From DASWNP01 sp036399175 (GTDB taxonomy: Bacteria; Acidobacteriota; Blastocatellia; Pyrinomonadales; Pyrinomonadaceae), in contig DASWNP010000057.1 in NCBI GenBank assembly GCA_036399175.1, forward strand, positions 1-64,000: a stretch of 64,000 nucleotides of DNA, read 5' to 3'. Positions 34,260 through 42,789 of this stretch are shown here, one piece after another. The notes under the pieces are model-generated. The model was not told where the DNA came from. It saw only the letters and a program-made list of their open reading frames with translations, and ran no database searches. How positions within the stretch are numbered: the first letter of the stretch is position 1; the number at the start of each line of letters is the position of its first letter. A program made the translations under genes and the position numbers.

Positions 34260-34568
34260 TCAACTCTCAGACTCACCGCCGTTGCGCCTATCGCTGATGA
34301 ATTGCTCGACGGCGATGATGAGATTTTCCAAACGCTTGTCTGTGCGTGCTTGAGCGGAAGAGAGTTCCTTCAGAGCTTGAGCTACTTCCTTTTGTAATTC
34401 CGCCGTTTCGCTGACTATATTGTTTTCAACGGCAGCCCTTACTTCCAGCCAGCTCAATCTCGCTTCGCCTCTGACGTGCGACTCACGCAGCAGTTCTATA
34501 CGAACATTGAAGTTCTCCTGCTGCTTGTCGACGGCCTTCAGCCTTCTCCATATTTCTTCATTGGTCAT
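34260..34568 (-). CDS. Small coiled-coil protein, unknown
   Basis: A 102-residue, almost wholly helical protein (MTNEEIWRRLKAVDKQQENF ... TAELQKEVAQALKELSSAQ ... RTDKRLENLIIAVEQFISDR). No membrane helix and no Cys. Its start overlaps the end of the radical SAM gene by 11 bases, so they are co-transcribed. Lower GC than its neighbours. Function unknown; oligomer or adaptor is plausible. Confidence 0.6.
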   Translation of the reverse strand: MTNEEIWRRLKAVDKQQENFNVRIELLRESHVRGEARLSWLEVRAAVENNIVSETAELQKEVAQALKELSSAQARTDKRLENLIIAVEQFISDRRNGGESES

Positions 34569-35592
34569 CCGAAGTTTGCTCCTGAAAATCTCTGATGTCT
34601 TTGAAGGGCGTCTGGCGGTCGGCGAAGTTGGGGCGGTAGTAGTGCGAAGCGCCGTCGAACTCCTGCATCCAGCCTTCCTGCATGCAGAGATGGTCGAGGG
34701 CGTCGAGGGCTTCGAGCCATTCGGATTCGTTGATGCGGCGCGAGAGCAGGCTGTAGCGCGGGTTTGTCCCGGCGACGTTCGTCGGGTAGTACTGCGCCAT
34801 GAGCGAGATGGTGACGCGCGGGCTGAGGGTCTCGCCTATCCATTCGAGCGACTGGCGGACGCCCGCGATGTCGTTCGGAAGGACGAGCAGCCGCACGACG
34901 AGACCGCGACGCAGCAAGCCCTCATCGTCGAAGTGGAGACTGCTGCCCACTTGCCTGTACATCTCGCGCAGGGCGCGGCGCGCGTGCTCGGTGTAGTCGC
35001 GCACTTTGGAATAGGTGTAACCGGCTGCGGAGTCGGCATATTTCAGGTCGGGCAGGTAGATGTCTACGACGCCGTCGAGCAGGCGCAGGACTTCGACCGA
35101 ATCGTAGGCGTTGGTGTTGTAGACGATTGGCAGACGAAGGCCGCGCTCGACGGCGATGAGCAGAGCGCGTGCAAGCTGCGGAGCGAAGTGTGTCGGCGAG
35201 ACGAAGTTGATGTTGTGACAGCCGCGCTCCTGTAGCTCAAGCATGATTTCGGCGAGCCGTTCGTCCGTGACCTGATTTTTTATCTCCTCTTTGTGTCGCT
35301 GCGAAATCTGGTAGTTCTGGCAGTAGACGCAGCGCAGGTTGCAGTTGCCGAAGAAGATGTTGCCCGCGCCCCGTGTGCCCGTGATGGCGGGCTCTTCGCC
35401 GAAGTGTGGCGTGTAGGAAGAGACGACGGCGAGGCGACCCGAATAGCAGGCGGCGATTTCGTCGCGCAGGCGATTGTTGAGACAGTCGCGCGGGCAGACC
35501 GTGCAGCGTTCGAGCATACGCTCCAGCGCCTCGACGCGCTCGCGCAGCTCGCCTGTTTCATAAAGCTCAAGATAAGAGGGCGTCTCAATCAT
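34558..35592 (-). CDS. Radical SAM protein, PflA-like (COG1313 type)
   Basis: A 344-residue protein. The cluster motif is GNCNLRCVYCQNYQIS, the C-x3-C-x2-C that binds the 4Fe-4S/SAM centre. An N-terminal RCTVCPRDC ... CYSG adds further Cys, a known feature of the COG1313 branch. Downstream blocks CHNINFVSPTHF, PIVYNTNAYDS, VDIYLPDLKYAD and VVRLLVLPNDIAG follow the TIM-barrel order of pyruvate-formate-lyase-activase-like proteins. The target is unknown. It overlaps DUF2721 by 4 bases upstream and a coiled-coil gene by 11 bases downstream. Confidence 0.85.
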   Translation of the reverse strand: MIETPSYLELYETGELRERVEALERMLERCTVCPRDCLNNRLRDEIAACYSGRLAVVSSYTPHFGEEPAITGTRGAGNIFFGNCNLRCVYCQNYQISQRHKEEIKNQVTDERLAEIMLELQERGCHNINFVSPTHFAPQLARALLIAVERGLRLPIVYNTNAYDSVEVLRLLDGVVDIYLPDLKYADSAAGYTYSKVRDYTEHARRALREMYRQVGSSLHFDDEGLLRRGLVVRLLVLPNDIAGVRQSLEWIGETLSPRVTISLMAQYYPTNVAGTNPRYSLLSRRINESEWLEALDALDHLCMQEGWMQEFDGASHYYRPNFADRQTPFKDIRDFQEQTSDDQ

Positions 35593-36143
35593 GGTCGTCG
35601 CCTCAAGGTCAGACGGTTGTGATGCGGGCTTCGTTCCTGCACGAGATGTTTGGGGGCGAGCGTCTTGCCGAGTCGCCAGATGAAATCCATCTCGGCGGTG
35701 ATGGTGGAGAGCGCGAGCCGCGCCTCGAAGATGAGAAGGACGCTGCCGTAGAAGAGCATCGACGCGCCGACGAGCCCCATTGCGACCGGCAGCCAGGCGT
35801 AGCGCAGACCGCCGAGGGCGGCGACGAAGCCGATGGCGACGCTCGTCAAAACGAAGATGCCGAGGCCGAGATAGAAGACCGTCATACAGCGTTGGAAGAG
35901 GCGGGCGCGCGTCGTCAGCTTGTCGAGCTGGTCGAAGATGACGGCGCGCTTGTCTTCAACCAGCTCGGTCTCTTCTTCGCTGTCGGCCAGTTCTTCGAAG
36001 CGGTCTGAGAGAGAGCGCACGCGGTCAACGACGCGTCCGAGCCGCGTCGAGGTGGAAAGAATGAGCGTGCCGCAGGCCGAAATCAGGAAGGCCGGAGTTA
36101 TCATGGCCGTCAGCACGGCTAAGGCTGATGAAAGCGCATCCAT
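35589..36143 (-). CDS. DUF2721 membrane protein
   Basis: A 184-residue protein with three membrane helices (ALAVLTAMITPAFLISACGT; MTVFYLGLGIFVLTSVAIGF; WLPVAMGLVGASMLFYGSVL). Between the first two is the cytoplasmic segment STRLGRVVDRVRSLSDRFEE, which identifies DUF2721. Function unknown. The stop overlaps the start of the radical SAM gene (ATGA), so they are coupled. Confidence 0.82.
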   Translation of the reverse strand: MDALSSALAVLTAMITPAFLISACGTLILSTSTRLGRVVDRVRSLSDRFEELADSEEETELVEDKRAVIFDQLDKLTTRARLFQRCMTVFYLGLGIFVLTSVAIGFVAALGGLRYAWLPVAMGLVGASMLFYGSVLLIFEARLALSTITAEMDFIWRLGKTLAPKHLVQERSPHHNRLTLRRRP

Positions 36144-36398
36144 AAATTTTGTGCTCGCGTGTAAATCTATTTATACGGCTAACGGAAGCGCGCCGCAACC
36201 GTCGCCGCGCACGGTCGAAGGTAGCTGGCTTGAGCGTCGAAAAAATTTCCGCGTGCGAAGATGAAAGTGTGGTTCTCAGGCGTGAAAGTTATGCTATCCT
36301 CCGCCGCAAAGCAGCCACGCTTTTTGCAACACGAACTCGACGCTTTGGAACAACTACAACATAAACTGTTTCGACTTCTCACAAAGGAGAACAAGGCG

Positions 36399-37553
36399 AT
36401 GTCTGAACGAGACGACGACGAGAGAGACGACGTGACGGGCACGAGAGGCGTAGGCGATTTTTCACCCGGCGACGGCCCCGGCGATGGCGGTGGTTTGAGA
36501 GGCGCGGGCGGCGACGATGAGAGCGCCAACGATGCGGACGCCGGAGCGGGCGGCGGCAGTGGCTCACACGGCGGCGCGGCCATCGGACGCACGACCGGCA
36601 TGGGCGCAGGCATGAGCGAAGGCGGCACTCCTTCGGGCAGCACCGGCCAGGACGAGAGCGGCACGAGCGACCTCTTCGCCAGCCCCGGCGATAACGTCGC
36701 GGGCGGAGGCGGCACGTCCGGTGGCGGCGCTGGCGGCGGAGGCGGAACAGGAGGCCGTCAAGGTGGCGCTGGCGGTGGTGGCGGTCGCACTGGCGGCGGT
36801 GGAGGCGCTGGCGGCGGCGGTGGTCGCCGTACGGGCGCGGGTGGCGGCGCTGGTAGCGGCGGCGCGGGCGGTTCAAGCAAGGGCGGCGCGTCCAAAGGTG
36901 GGGCAAGCGGCGGCGCTGGTAGTGGCGGTGGTAGAACCGGCGGCGGCTCGACTAAGGGCGGCGGCGGTGGCGGTGCATCCAGGAAGGGCGGCAGTGGTGG
37001 CGGCTCTAAAGGTGGTGGTAAAGGCGGCGCGACCAAAGGAGGCGGCGGAAAGGGCGGCAATCTCGGCGCGTCGAAAAGCGGCGGGACGAGAGGCGGCGGA
37101 GGCGGCTCGAAGAAGGGCGGCGGCGCGGGCGGTTCAACTAAGGGCGGCGCCGGTGGCGGCGGCTCGACTAAGGGCGGTGGCGGCGTAACACGCGGCGGCG
37201 CGTCCAAGAAGGGCGGCGGCAAAGGCGGCTCGAAGAAGGGCGGCGCTCAATCGAGAGGCGGCCTGATGGGCTTACTCAGCGGAAACGCCAGAAGAACAAG
37301 CGGCTCGACTAAGGGCGGCGGCTCCAAGAAAGGCGGCGGTGGCGGCTCGAAGAAGGGCGGCGGTGGCGGCGCTGGCAAGCGCGGCTACAGTTGGACAGGC
37401 ACCTTCGCCGGCACGGGCGGCTCCGGCGCTTCCTCTAAGAAGGGCGGTGGCTCGAAGAAGGGCGGCGGTAAGGGCGGCGGCTCGAAGAAGGGTGGTGGCG
37501 GCGGCTCGAAGAAGGGCGCTGGCAAGGGCGGCGGCCGCAAAGGAGGCGGTTAA
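36399..37553 (+). CDS. Gly/Lys/Ser low-complexity protein (KKGGG repeats)
   Basis: A 384-residue protein from the ATG at 36399, set by AAAGGAGA upstream. The first 45 residues are acidic (MSERDDDERDDVTGTRG). A Gly/Ser/Asp region follows, and from about residue 110 to the end the chain is mainly Gly with Lys, Ser, Thr and Arg, in units such as SKKGGG, STKGGG, KGGA and GGSKKG. There is one non-repetitive patch (SRGGLMGLLSGNARRT ... YSWTGTFAGTG). The polycationic Gly/Lys tail should be disordered and could bind nucleic acid or phase-separate. No signal peptide. The next gene starts directly at its stop codon. Confidence 0.75.
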   Translation: MSERDDDERDDVTGTRGVGDFSPGDGPGDGGGLRGAGGDDESANDADAGAGGGSGSHGGAAIGRTTGMGAGMSEGGTPSGSTGQDESGTSDLFASPGDNVAGGGGTSGGGAGGGGGTGGRQGGAGGGGGRTGGGGGAGGGGGRRTGAGGGAGSGGAGGSSKGGASKGGASGGAGSGGGRTGGGSTKGGGGGGASRKGGSGGGSKGGGKGGATKGGGGKGGNLGASKSGGTRGGGGGSKKGGGAGGSTKGGAGGGGSTKGGGGVTRGGASKKGGGKGGSKKGGAQSRGGLMGLLSGNARRTSGSTKGGGSKKGGGGGSKKGGGGGAGKRGYSWTGTFAGTGGSGASSKKGGGSKKGGGKGGGSKKGGGGGSKKGAGKGGGRKGGG

Positions 37554-37688
37554 TTGGGCAGCCAGGCCAATGATCTGACGACGAGAGTCGCCGAGACAGC
37601 CGGACGTGCCGCCGGTCGAGTTGCCGGAACGGTCGCCAGCGTTATCGAAACTCTCACCGGAGGCGGCAAGAAACGGCGCTCAAGCTGA
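37554..37688 (+). CDS. 44-residue amphipathic protein coupled to the Gly/Lys-rich gene
   Basis: A TTG start directly follows the TAA of the Gly/Lys-rich gene (TAATTG). AAAGGAGG, a near-perfect Shine-Dalgarno, lies at the right distance inside the end of that gene. The product has 44 residues: MGSQANDLTTRVAETAGRAA, then GRVAGTVASVIETLTGGG, then KKRRSS. The centre is one amphipathic Ala/Val helix; the end is basic. Too short for family assignment. It probably acts with the protein encoded upstream. Confidence 0.62.
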   Translation: MGSQANDLTTRVAETAGRAAGRVAGTVASVIETLTGGGKKRRSS

Positions 37689-37710
37689 AACCCTCCGACT
37701 CCACTGACAA

Positions 37711-37800
37711 GGGCAAAGGGTAAAAGACAAAAGGCGAAGGGGAATGAATCAACCCGGCTTTTCTTTCTCCCTTTGCCTTTTGCCTTTTACCTTTTTCCCT
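37711..37800. repeat. Heptamer-repeat hairpin (GGGCAAA series)
   Basis: Left units: GGGCAAA, GGGTAAA, AGACAAA, AGGCGAA, GGGGAAT. Right units: TTGCCTT, TTGCCTT, TTACCTT, TTTCCCT. It fills the space between the 44-residue gene and DUF2339 and resembles the 25.7-kb copy in composition but not in sequence. Confidence 0.88.
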
Positions 37801-37821
37801 CTTTAGTGCTTCCGAGGTTTT

Positions 37822-40344
37822 ATGTCTGAAGAGGATGCGGGTCGGGATAACGACCGGCGGCTGCAAGAGCGACTCGCGCAGTTGGAAGAACTGCTGCGCA
37901 TGCAGACCGTGCGGCTTCACGCCATCGAACAACGTCTCGGCCTCGACTACCGCCCGCCAGACCCGGACACACACGCACGCCCGCACACGGACGACCTGAG
38001 CCCCGCCCTCCCTAACCTGGAGACGCCCGAACAGCATCCTTCTCAAGAAACACCGAACACGGGCGCGCAACCCACGCAGACGCCGCAAGCCCCCGGCTCA
38101 ACCTCCATTTCTCCCGACCAAGCAGACACACACGCCGCACCTCGACAGCGCCAGCCAAGCTACCGGAGCGCCCCCTTCGAGGAAGAGCCCGCGCACGAGC
38201 CGCGACGTGCCGACACGTCCGGCGCACGCGGCGACGGCGCGGACGCCAGCGCGCCCCGTGCTCCGCGCCCGTCGCCTCAAAGCGAGAGCGGCGCGGGCTT
38301 TTCAGCCTCCCGTCGCCTCGACCTCGAAACGCGCATCGGCGGCAGTTGGTTTAGCTGGGCAGGCATCATCGCCACTGTCTTCGGCGTCTCCTTCTTTCTC
38401 AAGCTCGCCTTCGAGAATCAGTGGATAGGCGCGACGGCGCGCGTCCTTCTAGGCGCCAGCGCCGGTCTCGCGCTCCTTGTGGCGGGCGACCGTCTCCGCG
38501 TGCGCGGCCTGCGTCAGTACGCCTACGTGCTCTCTGGCGGCGGCGTCCTGATTCTCTACCTCTCGGCCTACGCCGCCTTCGCCTTCTACAACCTCATCGG
38601 ACAAATACCCGCCTTCGTCCTGATGACAGGCGTGACGGCGCTCGCAGTCCTGCTCTCCGTGCGATACGACGCTCTCGCCATCGCCGTGCTCGGCCTCGTC
38701 GGCGGCTTTCTCACTCCCCCGATGCTTTCGACCGGAGAAGACAGAGAGGCCGTGCTCTTCAGCTACGTCGCCCTCCTGGACGCGGGCGTGCTCGCGCTCG
38801 CCTACTTCAAACAGTGGCGCAGCCTCAACCACTTAGCCTTCATCGCCACGTGCCTCACGGCGCTCGGCTGGACGATGCTTCACTACACGAAAGAGAAGCT
38901 TTTCCTCACCCTCTTCTTCCTCACCCTCTTCTTCGTCTTATTCTCGATGCTCGCCGTCGTGCACAACGTCCTTCGGGAGCGACCCGCGCGCTGGCCTGAC
39001 ATCTCGCTTATCATCGCCAACGCCACCTTCTACTTCGCCATGAGTTACTGGATGCTCGATGAGGCCGGCTACGCCCCCCTGCTCGGCTCTTTCGCGCTTC
39101 TCGTCTCGGCCTTCTACCTTCTGCTCTACTACTTCGCCTACACGCGCCGACGCTCAGACCGGCTGCTCGTCTACAGCCTGCTCGGAGCAGCCATCACTTT
39201 CTTCACCTCCGCCGTCTCAATCCAGCTCGACCTGCATTGGGTGACGATTGTCTGGGCGACGGAATCCGTCGTGCTGACCTGGGTCGGCCTGCGCTCCGAG
39301 ACGAGCGCGCCGCGCCACGCCGCGCTTTTCGTCTTTGTCGTCGCCGTCCTCCACTGGCTGACGAACGACCTCTTCAACTTCGCCTATCGTCCGGGCGCAA
39401 GCTTCACGCCGCTCCTCAACGCCCGCGCCGCCTCCTGCGCCGCGCTGGTCGCCGCCTGCGCCCTGATAGGGCGTCTCTACCGGCAAACGGGCGCGCAGAA
39501 GATTTCAGAAGAAGAGCGAACGCTCTTACTGACTATCTTCGTGCTCGCCGCCAACGTGCTCGCGCTGACGCTTCTGACCTTCGACGTGAACGACTATTTC
39601 GCCCTGCGTCGCGCCGCGCTCGGCGAGCAGGCCAGATTCGGCGCGGAGGGCATGCGCCTCGACAACACGCGACACTTCGTCCTGACTGCGACATGGACGC
39701 TCTACGCCACTGTCGCCATCATCGTCGGCATCCTCCGTCGCATCCGTGCGCTCCGAGCGCTCTCGCTCCTGCTGCTCTCGGCCGCCGTCTGCAAGCTCCT
39801 GCTCATCGACCTGAGCTTCTACGCCGAGTCGTGGCACACGCCCTTCTTCAACCAGACCTTCTTCGCCTTCGCGCTCGTCGTCGCGGCGCTCGCCGTCCTC
39901 CTGCGCGCCTACGCGCGCTCGGGCGACAGTATCGACAAGCGCGAGAGCGCGTTCATCCGTCCGGCGCTCGTCGTCGTCGCCAACCTGCTCGCGGTCGTCG
40001 TCCTGAGCGCGGAGGCGAGCGGCTACTTCGAGGCGCGAATCCGTGCGCGCCGTCCTGAGTCGGGCGAGCTGGGCGACCTGCGGCTCGCGCAGCAGCTCGC
40101 GCTCTCCGTCATCTGGACGATATACGGCGGCGCGATGCTCGCCTACGGACACCTGCGCGGCAATCGAATGCTCCGACTCATGGCCTTGTTCCTGCTCGGC
40201 GCAACCATCCTCAAAGTCTTCTTCTTCGACCTCGTCTCGCTCGACAGGGTATATCGCATCGTCTCCTTCATCGTCCTCGGACTCATCCTGCTCGCCGTCT
40301 CTTACCTCTACCAGAAACGCAGGCAGGCCGAGGCCGAAGCGTAA
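37822..40344 (+). CDS. DUF2339 polytopic membrane protein
   Basis: An 840-residue protein. A short coiled coil comes first (RRLQERLAQLEELLRMQTVR), then a Pro/Thr/Ala-rich disordered linker to about residue 165. RRLDLETRIGGSWFSWAGII starts the membrane part, the hallmark of DUF2339, followed by about 25 membrane helices to the end. RYDALAIAVLGLVGGFLTPP is another conserved block. Members occur widely in diderm bacteria; function unknown. It ends at a heptamer hairpin that separates it from the convergent surface-protein set. Confidence 0.88.
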   Translation: MSEEDAGRDNDRRLQERLAQLEELLRMQTVRLHAIEQRLGLDYRPPDPDTHARPHTDDLSPALPNLETPEQHPSQETPNTGAQPTQTPQAPGSTSISPDQADTHAAPRQRQPSYRSAPFEEEPAHEPRRADTSGARGDGADASAPRAPRPSPQSESGAGFSASRRLDLETRIGGSWFSWAGIIATVFGVSFFLKLAFENQWIGATARVLLGASAGLALLVAGDRLRVRGLRQYAYVLSGGGVLILYLSAYAAFAFYNLIGQIPAFVLMTGVTALAVLLSVRYDALAIAVLGLVGGFLTPPMLSTGEDREAVLFSYVALLDAGVLALAYFKQWRSLNHLAFIATCLTALGWTMLHYTKEKLFLTLFFLTLFFVLFSMLAVVHNVLRERPARWPDISLIIANATFYFAMSYWMLDEAGYAPLLGSFALLVSAFYLLLYYFAYTRRRSDRLLVYSLLGAAITFFTSAVSIQLDLHWVTIVWATESVVLTWVGLRSETSAPRHAALFVFVVAVLHWLTNDLFNFAYRPGASFTPLLNARAASCAALVAACALIGRLYRQTGAQKISEEERTLLLTIFVLAANVLALTLLTFDVNDYFALRRAALGEQARFGAEGMRLDNTRHFVLTATWTLYATVAIIVGILRRIRALRALSLLLLSAAVCKLLLIDLSFYAESWHTPFFNQTFFAFALVVAALAVLLRAYARSGDSIDKRESAFIRPALVVVANLLAVVVLSAEASGYFEARIRARRPESGELGDLRLAQQLALSVIWTIYGGAMLAYGHLRGNRMLRLMALFLLGATILKVFFFDLVSLDRVYRIVSFIVLGLILLAVSYLYQKRRQAEAEA

Positions 40345-40351
40345 GAAAAAC

Positions 40352-40441
40352 AGTCTGGAGTCTGAAGTCTAAAGTCTGGAGTCAGAACAAAAAGCCTTTG
40401 GCTTTGACTCCAGACTCCGAGACTCCAGACTCCAGACTGTT
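40352..40441. repeat. Heptamer-repeat hairpin (AGTCTGG series), terminator-like
   Basis: Left units AGTCTGG, AGTCTGA, AGTCTAA, AGTCTGG, AGTCAGA; right units GACTCCA, GACTCCGA, GACTCCA, GACTCCA, GACTGTT. The arms are flanked by AAAAAC and GTTTTT, and an inner AAAGCC/GGCTTT closes the stem. It sits exactly between two convergent stops and has the form of a bidirectional terminator. Confidence 0.93.
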
Positions 40442-40442
40442 T

Positions 40443-42431
40443 TTAACGGATGCGGACGGTGAAGCTGACGGTGCCGGAGGTGTTGGGGTTGAGGCTGCCG
40501 GAGAAGCGGAAGCGGACGTAGGTAATCTGCGGGTCGTAGGAGCCGGGCGCGCCGGTGGGGGAGTAGATAATCCAGGGGTTGGGCGGGTCGTCGTTGAGGT
40601 CGTTGCGAGTCTGGTTCGAGTATTCGACGATGGGAGCGCCGAGGCCGGTTCCCGCGAGGCTGTAGGTGGCGGAGCCGAGCTTGAACTCCGTGTCGGCGGG
40701 TATCTTGTCGGCGATGACGAGCGCGGAGGCGGGCATCTTTCCGGGGGCGTTGCTGAAGGTGACGGTGTAGGTGATGTCTGTGCCGGGGAGCGGCGTGCCG
40801 TTGGTGGCGGCCGTCTTGACCAGCTCGACGAAGGGCGGCGCGGTGACGGTGACGTTGGTGGTCTGCTCGCCGGGGGTCGAGGGGTCGCCGTCGCTGAAGT
40901 CTGTGTAGCTGATGCCGAGGGTCGCGCCCTTGTAGCTGACGGTGGCCTGATTGGGGATGACGGAGGCATGGGAGGCGCTGGCGGCAACCTGTACCTGAAA
41001 CTTCGCGGAGGTGGATTGGCCGGAGGCGAGCGTGCCGCCCGAAGAGGCGTCTGCGCCCGCGCCGAGACGAAAGACGACGCGGTTCTGAGCGGCGTCGTAC
41101 TCGGCCTGGTCGTCGCCCGCCGCGTCTGTCTTCGCGCCCGTGTTCGCGCCTGATGAGACCTGTAGGCTGCCGGGGACGAAGGTGGTGTCTGGCGGCAGAG
41201 GGTCTGTCATCTGCATGATGATTGCGCCGTCGGTTCCGGTGTTCGAGACGCTGACGGTGTATTCGAGGATGTCGCCGGGCAAGACCTGTCCGCCGTTGAG
41301 GTCTGTGGCCGATTTGAGGATGTTGTTCTTGACCTGCGGCGCGTAGAGGTCTGTGACGAAGGTGACGACGCCGGGATAATAAAACTCGGCTGTGCCGGTG
41401 GTGGCCGTCCGCAGCGTGATGGTGGCGCTCGTCGCTCCGTTGGGGAGCACTCCGTTGGCGGCCACGTCGTCGATGTCGTAGCCGAGTTGGTTGACGTAGT
41501 TCGGATTCTTGGCGGTGAAGTGAGAGCCGAGGCGCGTGATGGTGCTGTTGAAGAAGTTGGTCGAGGGGTTGAGCGAGTCGGTCAGGGTGGTGGAGTTGAG
41601 CTGCACGCTGTCGCCGGTCGAGCCCCGGTCGCCTTCGTAGGCGATGAAGCCGACGTGCGTGTTGACCGCGCCGCTCGTCGGCGTGAGAAAGCCGGAGACG
41701 GGAATGGTGACGACCGGGTTAGTGGTGCTGTTGACGGTGGCGAAGCCGTCGAAGACCGTCATGTTGCGTGAGGGCAGCGACGAGTCGCGGTAGACGACGA
41801 CCAGTCCCCAACCGGCCTGCCTATCCTCGCCCGTGCCCGACTGCACGTTGGCGACTGTGTAGGTTCCGCCTCGCGCCGATTGGACGAGCGTCGTCACGTC
41901 GGCGAAGGCTTGATAGTCGCTGCCGAAATAGGTGCTGATGTCAACCTGCGAAGCGGTGATGGTCTGGTAGCCCGAGGTCGGCGTGGAAAAGCGGACGAGG
42001 TTTCGCTGCGCGGCGTTGGGCGCGGCCTGCGGGCCGCCGCCTCCGCCGCCGACGGTCGTATCTGCGCCCCAGTAGAGGCCAGCCCAGAGGACTGTCGCAC
42101 CGGCGGGAAGCGTCAGTGTGGCGCGGCTCGAATTGAAAGTCGTCGTGTCGGTATCGACATCGACGAAGCGCATGCGGAAATCATTGTTGTTGAGAGTAGT
42201 GCCGGTGGCGGCGCGTCCGCCCGGACAGGTGTTGTCGTTCGACTGGCAGGAGATGAGCGTGTTGCCGATGAGAACGATGTCGCCCGTATCGTTCGCCGTG
42301 AAGCGCGAGGCGAAAGAGCGCACGACCTGCGCCTCAGCCCCCTGCGCGGCACACAGGCAGACGAACGCCAGGGCGAGTAAAAAGAGAGTTGGAGTTTTCC
42401 CGAAGCTTGAAGTCACCAGCGTTAGCCTCAA
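40443..42431 (-). CDS. Secreted DUF11-repeat surface protein
   Basis: A 662-residue protein. I take the TTG at 42431, because AAAGGGAGA lies seven bases ahead and a signal peptide follows at once (PTLFLLALAFVCLCAAQGAEA). The N-terminal 370 residues are a beta-rich domain with one Cys pair (SCQSNDNTC) and ATVLWAGLYWGAD. Two DUF11 (TIGR01451-type) repeats follow, marked by GDILEYTVSVSNTGTDG and DPLPPDTTFVPGS, then PGTDITYTVTFSNAPG and DKIPADTEFKLGS. DUF11 proteins are exported adhesion or S-layer-like components. Last gene of a five-gene surface set. Confidence 0.8.
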   Translation of the reverse strand: MRLTLVTSSFGKTPTLFLLALAFVCLCAAQGAEAQVVRSFASRFTANDTGDIVLIGNTLISCQSNDNTCPGGRAATGTTLNNNDFRMRFVDVDTDTTTFNSSRATLTLPAGATVLWAGLYWGADTTVGGGGGGPQAAPNAAQRNLVRFSTPTSGYQTITASQVDISTYFGSDYQAFADVTTLVQSARGGTYTVANVQSGTGEDRQAGWGLVVVYRDSSLPSRNMTVFDGFATVNSTTNPVVTIPVSGFLTPTSGAVNTHVGFIAYEGDRGSTGDSVQLNSTTLTDSLNPSTNFFNSTITRLGSHFTAKNPNYVNQLGYDIDDVAANGVLPNGATSATITLRTATTGTAEFYYPGVVTFVTDLYAPQVKNNILKSATDLNGGQVLPGDILEYTVSVSNTGTDGAIIMQMTDPLPPDTTFVPGSLQVSSGANTGAKTDAAGDDQAEYDAAQNRVVFRLGAGADASSGGTLASGQSTSAKFQVQVAASASHASVIPNQATVSYKGATLGISYTDFSDGDPSTPGEQTTNVTVTAPPFVELVKTAATNGTPLPGTDITYTVTFSNAPGKMPASALVIADKIPADTEFKLGSATYSLAGTGLGAPIVEYSNQTRNDLNDDPPNPWIIYSPTGAPGSYDPQITYVRFRFSGSLNPNTSGTVSFTVRIR

Positions 42432-42789
42432 TGCGTATCTCCCTTTCGCTTCCTCTGCGCGCGGCAAAAGCGAGCGGGCGCATCAGGGAAGAATCCGGGA
42501 GATGGGGGAGCCTTGAAGTTACTTGGTGAGGCCGAAGTCGTCCCGGCGAGCACAGAGCCAGGCCGACTGCCGTTTTTCATGAGGCGTGAGGGTCGGAAGG
42601 GCGCGACCGAGTCGCGGCCAATAGCCATGTCGAATATAACATCAGACGAATGATGCGTGAACCGTTATCTTCGACAGCCCGAAGAGCCGGCGCAGCCGTC
42701 GGCTCGAAGTAGTTTTCAAACATCCCGGCGAGTCGAGGATGAGAGAGAACGTGTGCTGGCATCGCCTGCCCTTTCGACGCCCGCATGTT
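42432..42789. other. 358-bp intergenic stretch inside the surface-protein set
   Basis: No supported gene. It separates two DUF11 genes on the same strand and presumably gives the last gene its own promoter. Confidence 0.35.

Noticed and set aside
36720..37190. Ala- and Pro-rich frames on both strands of the Gly/Lys-rich gene
   Set aside because: They are the GGC/GCC repeat read in other frames; only the Gly frame has an upstream Shine-Dalgarno and a sensible N-terminus.
42577..42786. Short frame in the gap between two surface genes
   Set aside because: No Shine-Dalgarno, no recognisable sequence.
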